Assembly (NCBI GenBank): GCA_003252195.1
Contig: QKFK01000237.1
Coordinates: 1 to 18,679 of the forward strand
Source: Rhodospirillales bacterium
GTDB lineage: Bacteria > Pseudomonadota > Alphaproteobacteria > QKFK01 > SZUA-500
Reading direction: 5' to 3'
Length of the DNA stretch: 18,679 nucleotides
In this document: positions 14,639-18,679 of the stretch, piece by piece
Layout: each line of letters starts with the position of its first letter
Position numbering within the stretch: position 1 is the first letter of the stretch
Program-made: the position numbers and the translations under genes
Notes under the pieces: model-generated
Seen by the model: only the letters and a program-made list of their open reading frames with translations
The model's database searches: none
Told to the model about the DNA's origin: nothing

Positions 14639-15532
14639 TTGGAAAATTTAAAAATTGCGATGCAAGATGTCGCTAGTAAAATTGAAGTGACATTAGATGA
14701 GCTAATGCCACTTACTAATTTGCCTGAAGCAAGAGTAATTGAAGCAATGCGTTATTCTGCATTAGGTGGTGGTAAAAGATTAAGACCATTTTTAGTATTA
14801 AATTCTGCAAGATTGTTTGATGTTGATGATAAATATTCTTTAAGAATAGCCTCCGCATTAGAGATGATACATTGCTATTCTTTAATCCATGATGATTTAC
14901 CTGCAATGGATGATGATGATATGCGTCGTGGTCGCCCAACAAATCATAAGGCTTTTGATGAAGCAACTGCAATATTAGCAGGAGATTCACTTTTAACATA
15001 TGCGTTCGAAGTTCTAGCAGATGAAAAAACATCTCCAGATGCAAAAGTTAGATGTGAGCTAGTTAAAGAACTTGCAATAGCTTCTGGTGGATTTAGAGGA
15101 ATGGTTAGTGGGCAAATGCTTGATTTAACTGCAGGCGATAAACCTGATATTGATTTAACTACAATATCAAGGCTTCAAGATATGAAAACAGGTTGCCTAA
15201 TTCGTTATGCATGTGAGGCTGGAGCAATTATTGGTAAAGCTAGCGATGATGAGAAAGAAGCATTGGTTTCTTACTCAAAAGATATTGGCTTGGCATTTCA
15301 GATAACTGATGATATTCTAGACGTCGAAGGTGATGCCAATTTAGTTGGAAAAGCACTTAGAAAAGATGAAGAGGCAGGCAAGGTTACGTTTGTTTCTTTG
15401 CTTGGTCTAGATGAGGCTAAAGCTAGGGCTAAAGAGCTAGTAGAAAGAGCAAATCAAACTCTTGACATCTTTGGCAAAAGAGCTGAACTACTTAAGCAAG
15501 TAGCAAATTATATTTTAATACGCAAATCATAG
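14639..15532 (+). CDS. ispA: Polyprenyl synthetase, probable farnesyl diphosphate synthase
   Basis: Condenses isopentenyl diphosphate with allylic diphosphates to make the C15 farnesyl precursor of undecaprenyl phosphate and quinone side chains. The 297-residue all-helical protein has GGGKRLRP at 43-50. The first Asp-rich motif is DDLPAMDDDD (85-94), with the two-residue insertion typical of bacterial FPP synthases, and the second is DDILD (224-228). MKTGCLI (182-188) supplies the conserved Lys/Thr. Chain length (C15 or C20) cannot be settled from sequence alone. The start is TTG at 14639, with GAGG 5 nt upstream. The next ATG, at 14660, lacks a ribosome site and would shave the first helix. 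The dxs start lies 15 bp downstream. Confidence 0.95.
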   Translation: MENLKIAMQDVASKIEVTLDELMPLTNLPEARVIEAMRYSALGGGKRLRPFLVLNSARLFDVDDKYSLRIASALEMIHCYSLIHDDLPAMDDDDMRRGRPTNHKAFDEATAILAGDSLLTYAFEVLADEKTSPDAKVRCELVKELAIASGGFRGMVSGQMLDLTAGDKPDIDLTTISRLQDMKTGCLIRYACEAGAIIGKASDDEKEALVSYSKDIGLAFQITDDILDVEGDANLVGKALRKDEEAGKVTFVSLLGLDEAKARAKELVERANQTLDIFGKRAELLKQVANYILIRKS

Positions 15533-15547
15533 TGAGGTACCATTATC

Positions 15548-17479
15548 ATGGTAGATAAAGCTGAGGTTGTGTCAACCCAATCTATTTTAGAGCATGTAGA
15601 TAGCCCTAATGATTTAAAAAAACTAACCATAGATGAGCTAAAATTTTTAGCAGAAGAAGTGAGAGAAAAAATTATATCTTCTGTCTCTAAAACTGGCGGA
15701 CATTTAGGTGCTGGTCTTGGTGTGGTTGAACTTTCTATTGCTATTCACCATGTGTTTGACACCCCAAATGATAAATTAATCTGGGATGTTGGTCACCAAT
15801 GCTACCCTCATAAGATTTTAACTGGTCGTAAAAAAGAAATAGAGAAGGTAAGACAGGAAGATGGTATTTCTGGTTTTACAAAACGTAGTGAGAGTAAGTA
15901 CGACCCATTTGGTGCGGGACATAGCTCAACATCTATTTCTGCTGGTCTTGGTATGGCAGTTGCTCGTGATTTACAGTGTAAAGACAATCATGTTATATGT
16001 GTGATTGGTGATGGCTCTATGAGTGCGGGAATGGCGTTTGAGGCGATGAATAATGCTGGCTCGCAAAACTCTAGGTTAGTAGTAATTTTAAATGATAATG
16101 ATATGTCAATTGCTCCACCAGTGGGTGCTTTGAGTTCATATTTAACCAGACTTATATCTTCTCGCCCATATATGACATTGCGTCAAATGGCTATGGGCGT
16201 TGCCTCGAAATTTCCTAAAGCAGTAGAAAGAACCGCAAAAAAAGCTGAGGAATATGCCAGAACATTAGTTGCTGGTAGTGGAGGATTGTTTGAGGAATTA
16301 GGCTTTTATTATGTCGGTCCTGTTGATGGTCATAACCTAGATGATTTAACCACTATCTTAGGAAATATTAAAGATTTTGAAGATGCTCGTCCAATTTTGT
16401 TGCATGTGGTAACTCAAAAAGGCAAAGGGTACAAACCTGCTGAAGAGCAACCATCAAAATATCATGGAGTAGGGCGTTTTGATGTTGAAAGTGGTGAGAT
16501 TGTAACTGATAGTGATGCTAATATAACTTATACATCAACATTTTCACAATGCTTGATTGATGAAGCCAAAAAAGATGATGCAATTGTTGCTATTACAGCA
16601 GCAATGCCATCTGGTACTGGGTTAGATAAATTCGCAAAAGAATTTCCAACCAGAATGTTCGATGTCGGTATTGCAGAACAGCATGCAATTACTTTTGCAG
16701 CTGGGTTAGCAGCAGATGGTGTTAAACCTTTTGTTGCTATGTATTCAAGCTTTTTACAACGTGCTTATGACCAATTATTGCACGATGTGGTGTTGCAAAA
16801 CTTGCCAGTTAGATTTGCTATAGATAGAGGTGGTTTTGTTGGTAATGATGGCGCAACTCACCATGGCGTTTTTGACATAGCTTTAACTGCAAATTTGCCT
16901 AATTTGGTTGCTATGGCACCATCTTCACAACAAGAATTAGCAGATATGGTTGCAACGGCAGCTTCTTATAATGATGGTCCAAGTATGCTCCGCTACCCTA
17001 AAGGTTCTGGTTTAACTGATAATTTAATTCAAGGTAGAATTATAGAAATCGGAAAAGGTAAAATTATCTCTGAAGGTAGTAAAATTGCAGTTCTTAACCT
17101 AGGGGCTAGATTGCCAGCAGTTTTAACCTCTGCAAATGAGTTGTTAGAACATGGTGTGAAGCTGACTGTTGTAGATGCTAGATTTATTGCACCGATTGAT
17201 ACCGCTTTAATTGATGAACTTGCAAAAAATCACGAATATTTAGTTGTGATAGAAGAGGGTGTTAAATGTGGCTTTGGGGCTTCTGTAATGCAATATTTGT
17301 CAGATAATGCCTATTTAGATAGCGGTAAGCTTAAGGTTAGATGTTTTAATATTGAAGATCCATTTATTGAGCAAGCCTCAATGGATAGGCAATATGAAAT
17401 GGCAAGGCTGGATGCTAAAAACATTACTTCTCGCATATTAACTCTTTTAAATCGCAAAAAACTAAGCGCGGTTAGTTAA
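15548..17479 (+). CDS. dxs: 1-deoxy-D-xylulose-5-phosphate synthase
   Basis: Thiamine-diphosphate enzyme that condenses pyruvate with glyceraldehyde 3-phosphate, the first and flux-setting step of the MEP isoprenoid pathway in the cytosol. Normal length (643). TGGHLGAGLG (49-58, H52) and DVGHQCYPHK (80-89) hold active-site histidines. The ThDP/Mg motif starts at GDGSMSAGMAFEAMN (154-168) and ends with LNDNDMSI (181-188). The transketolase-type pyrimidine domain carries DVGIAEQHA (372-380), with the catalytic Glu E377. A C-terminal transketolase domain follows. It is last in the operon with ispA, so IPP supply and its condensation are co-expressed. GAGG upstream of the ATG is at rather long spacing. 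No clear terminator follows the stop. Confidence 0.98.
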   Translation: MVDKAEVVSTQSILEHVDSPNDLKKLTIDELKFLAEEVREKIISSVSKTGGHLGAGLGVVELSIAIHHVFDTPNDKLIWDVGHQCYPHKILTGRKKEIEKVRQEDGISGFTKRSESKYDPFGAGHSSTSISAGLGMAVARDLQCKDNHVICVIGDGSMSAGMAFEAMNNAGSQNSRLVVILNDNDMSIAPPVGALSSYLTRLISSRPYMTLRQMAMGVASKFPKAVERTAKKAEEYARTLVAGSGGLFEELGFYYVGPVDGHNLDDLTTILGNIKDFEDARPILLHVVTQKGKGYKPAEEQPSKYHGVGRFDVESGEIVTDSDANITYTSTFSQCLIDEAKKDDAIVAITAAMPSGTGLDKFAKEFPTRMFDVGIAEQHAITFAAGLAADGVKPFVAMYSSFLQRAYDQLLHDVVLQNLPVRFAIDRGGFVGNDGATHHGVFDIALTANLPNLVAMAPSSQQELADMVATAASYNDGPSMLRYPKGSGLTDNLIQGRIIEIGKGKIISEGSKIAVLNLGARLPAVLTSANELLEHGVKLTVVDARFIAPIDTALIDELAKNHEYLVVIEEGVKCGFGASVMQYLSDNAYLDSGKLKVRCFNIEDPFIEQASMDRQYEMARLDAKNITSRILTLLNRKKLSAVS

Positions 17480-17512
17480 TATACTAGTGATTGTTAATAT
17501 CTAATACTCTGA

Positions 17513-17541
17513 TTGACATAAATAGACAAAAAATATATTAT
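17513..17541 (+). promoter_or_regulatory. Near-consensus sigma70 promoter of the HExxH gene
   Basis: A perfect TTGACA at 17513-17518, an optimal 17-bp spacer, then TATTAT at 17536-17541 (five of six). This is the best promoter match in the window. Transcription should begin near 17548, giving a leader of about 67 nt before the ATG at 17615. Confidence 0.65.
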
Positions 17542-17552
17542 ATTTTCAGGGG

Positions 17553-17596
17553 CTGATTTTAATCAGTAATAGGGGATTGATGTAGCTTGTCGCTAC
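17553..17596 (+). other. Structured 5' leader with two hairpins
   Basis: Within the predicted leader, CTGATT-tt-AATCAG (17553-17566) is a 14-nt palindrome, and GTAGC-ttgtc-GCTAC (17582-17596) forms a 5-bp stem with a 5-nt loop. Between them AGGGGA (17571-17576) resembles a ribosome site but is followed by ATG-TAG, an immediate start-stop. The real start at 17615 lacks a strong ribosome site. This could be a regulatory leader; no known riboswitch is recognised. Confidence 0.4.
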
Positions 17597-17614
17597 GATA
17601 TTTATTGAAAATAT

Positions 17615-18679
17615 ATGGATAGCAAGACAAAAGTAAATTTAATTGAAACTGACCTTGTATCGGTGAAAGATGATGGAACTTTCCCGATTGATCCGTTGTC
17701 TCATCTAAAGGTTTCAAAACAATCGAATAGCACAGATGTAAATGTTCGTGTGTTAAATTCTGATCCATTTAGGCCAGAGGCTAAATATGGCTATATTGAT
17801 TATATATCATTAAAAGACAGGATAGTGCGTAGCGCTGAAGAAACTAAACGCCTAAAATATATAACAACTGCCATTGCTCAGAATGATGCTGGTAAAAATT
17901 TATTAAATAATTTGTACGAAGACGGATATGTTATAGGCTTTAGTAACCATTGCGGAAAAGATATTGCAGGAACGCATTTTCCAGGATTAAAGGTAATTAT
18001 CTTAAATAAGAACTATAAAGACGATACATTAATTAATACGATTATTCATGAGGGTAGGCATGCTAACCAAGAAATTAACGGTAATTATGCGTTGCCATTT
18101 AATACCATAGCTAAAATGACATTTGAAGAAGCTGATGCAGTTGCCTATGAGGCTTTGATTTGGAATGAGATAGTACGCCAAAAAGGCAGTAACATTGATA
18201 AGACGGTCTTTGATACATCTTCTTATAGAAAATCAACTCGTATTGCTATGGAAAAGGCTATCTATACAGATGGTAAAAGCAACGATGATGCAATGTCTAT
18301 TGGTGTTGAGACATTTTTGACCACTAATTCTAAAGAATCTCCTCGTAATCGTATTTTAAATGATTGTTACTATGAGCCATATCTTACTAATGCAAGTGCT
18401 TTTGCTTCTAATGAGCCAATATTCTTTAATGAAGATGATGTGTTAAATAAGGTGCTTAAATCAGTTGATGGTAAAGGTTCTTACTTTACCCAAAATAGAG
18501 AGTTTTTGTTCTCTGACAAATATATAAGGCTTAATGATAAAAATGCGCAAAAGCTGAAAGCATTACAGAAAAATATTTATCATATCAAAGACAAAGATTA
18601 TAGGACTAATGAGAATTACGTTTCTTATATTAAAAATAACAGGAAATTAAAATCATTAAATAATAAGGCAAAATTAGCC
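17615..18679 (+). CDS. Putative HExxH zinc metallopeptidase (3' truncated)
   Basis: The frame is open from the ATG at 17615 through the end of the window (355 codons, no stop), so the C-terminus lies outside. An in-frame TGA at 17606 makes this the first possible ATG. The N-terminus is hydrophilic, so there is no signal peptide. The key motif is IIHEGRHANQ, with HExxH at H145-H149 (DNA 18047-18061). A following helix, TFEEADAVAYEA (169-180), could supply the third zinc ligand (E171, E172 or D174) as in gluzincins. A Tyr/Asn-rich region with NDCYYEPYL follows. It resembles the putative metallopeptidase domain catalogued as DUF6782, from memory only. Substrate and location are unknown; a cytosolic protease or an exported effector are both possible. 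It has its own strong promoter and appears unlinked to dxs. Confidence 0.8.
   Translation, partial: MDSKTKVNLIETDLVSVKDDGTFPIDPLSHLKVSKQSNSTDVNVRVLNSDPFRPEAKYGYIDYISLKDRIVRSAEETKRLKYITTAIAQNDAGKNLLNNLYEDGYVIGFSNHCGKDIAGTHFPGLKVIILNKNYKDDTLINTIIHEGRHANQEINGNYALPFNTIAKMTFEEADAVAYEALIWNEIVRQKGSNIDKTVFDTSSYRKSTRIAMEKAIYTDGKSNDDAMSIGVETFLTTNSKESPRNRILNDCYYEPYLTNASAFASNEPIFFNEDDVLNKVLKSVDGKGSYFTQNREFLFSDKYIRLNDKNAQKLKALQKNIYHIKDKDYRTNENYVSYIKNNRKLKSLNNKAKLA

Noticed and set aside
14715..15044. A 109-codon open frame antisense to ispA.
   Set aside because: Rich in Leu and His, as expected of the complement of an AT-biased gene. It has no ribosome site, and the opposite strand encodes a certain enzyme.
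17542..17614. A known riboswitch in the leader of the terminal gene.
   Set aside because: The leader is too short and its two small stems match no riboswitch core that I recognise, so it is reported only as a structured leader.
17559..17768. A 69-codon minus-strand frame across the start of the HExxH gene.
   Set aside because: It covers the promoter leader and the coding start of the better-supported plus-strand gene, and has no ribosome site.

Overview
The window is AT-rich, densely coded and chromosomal in character. It most resembles an alphaproteobacterium. The evidence is a DUF2066 / AI-2E permease / HdaA gene set (HdaA is the alphaproteobacterial Hda), an EipB-family envelope protein (DUF1849), rnd lying head-to-head with the unit that carries aspS, and an xseB-ispA-dxs operon. 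The low GC and the unfamiliar proteins at both edges suggest a reduced or host-associated (for example gut) uncultured lineage; that is inference. I see no tRNA, rRNA, CRISPR array, insertion sequence or phage gene.

Layout. The 3' end of an unrecognised hydrophilic protein (2-496) converges through a hairpin on a YheS-type ABC-F ATPase (587-2482, minus). Divergent from that are ndk and its terminator. A second plus-strand unit follows: a secreted DUF2066 protein, an eight-helix AI-2E/PerM permease and HdaA (3149-6023). A gap rich in small inverted repeats separates HdaA from convergent rnd (RNase D, minus). Divergent from rnd is an unrecognised 339-residue protein (7501-8520), probably co-transcribed with aspS, which ends in a strong terminator. 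A small unknown gene (10384-10797, minus) is divergent from eipB. Next come a methyl-accepting chemotaxis protein, a strong shared terminator, and a convergent HlyU/YgaV-like ArsR regulator. Divergent from the regulator is xseB-ispA-dxs. The window ends inside a gene for an unrecognised soluble protein with an HExxH zinc-peptidase motif. That gene has its own near-consensus promoter and a hairpin-bearing leader.

How the genes fit together. Most are housekeeping: nucleotide balance (ndk), replication control (hdaA), RNA processing (rnd), translation (aspS, ABC-F), DNA repair (xseB) and isoprenoid precursors (dxs, ispA). EipB and the DUF2066 protein serve the envelope, and the MCP and ArsR protein are sensors. 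The accessory-looking parts are the two window edges, the 7501-8520 protein and the 10384-10797 protein. No complete novel multi-gene system is visible. The best lead is the terminal HExxH gene with its structured leader. Several starts are corrected from TTG or upstream codons to better-supported sites, and the reasons are given per gene.
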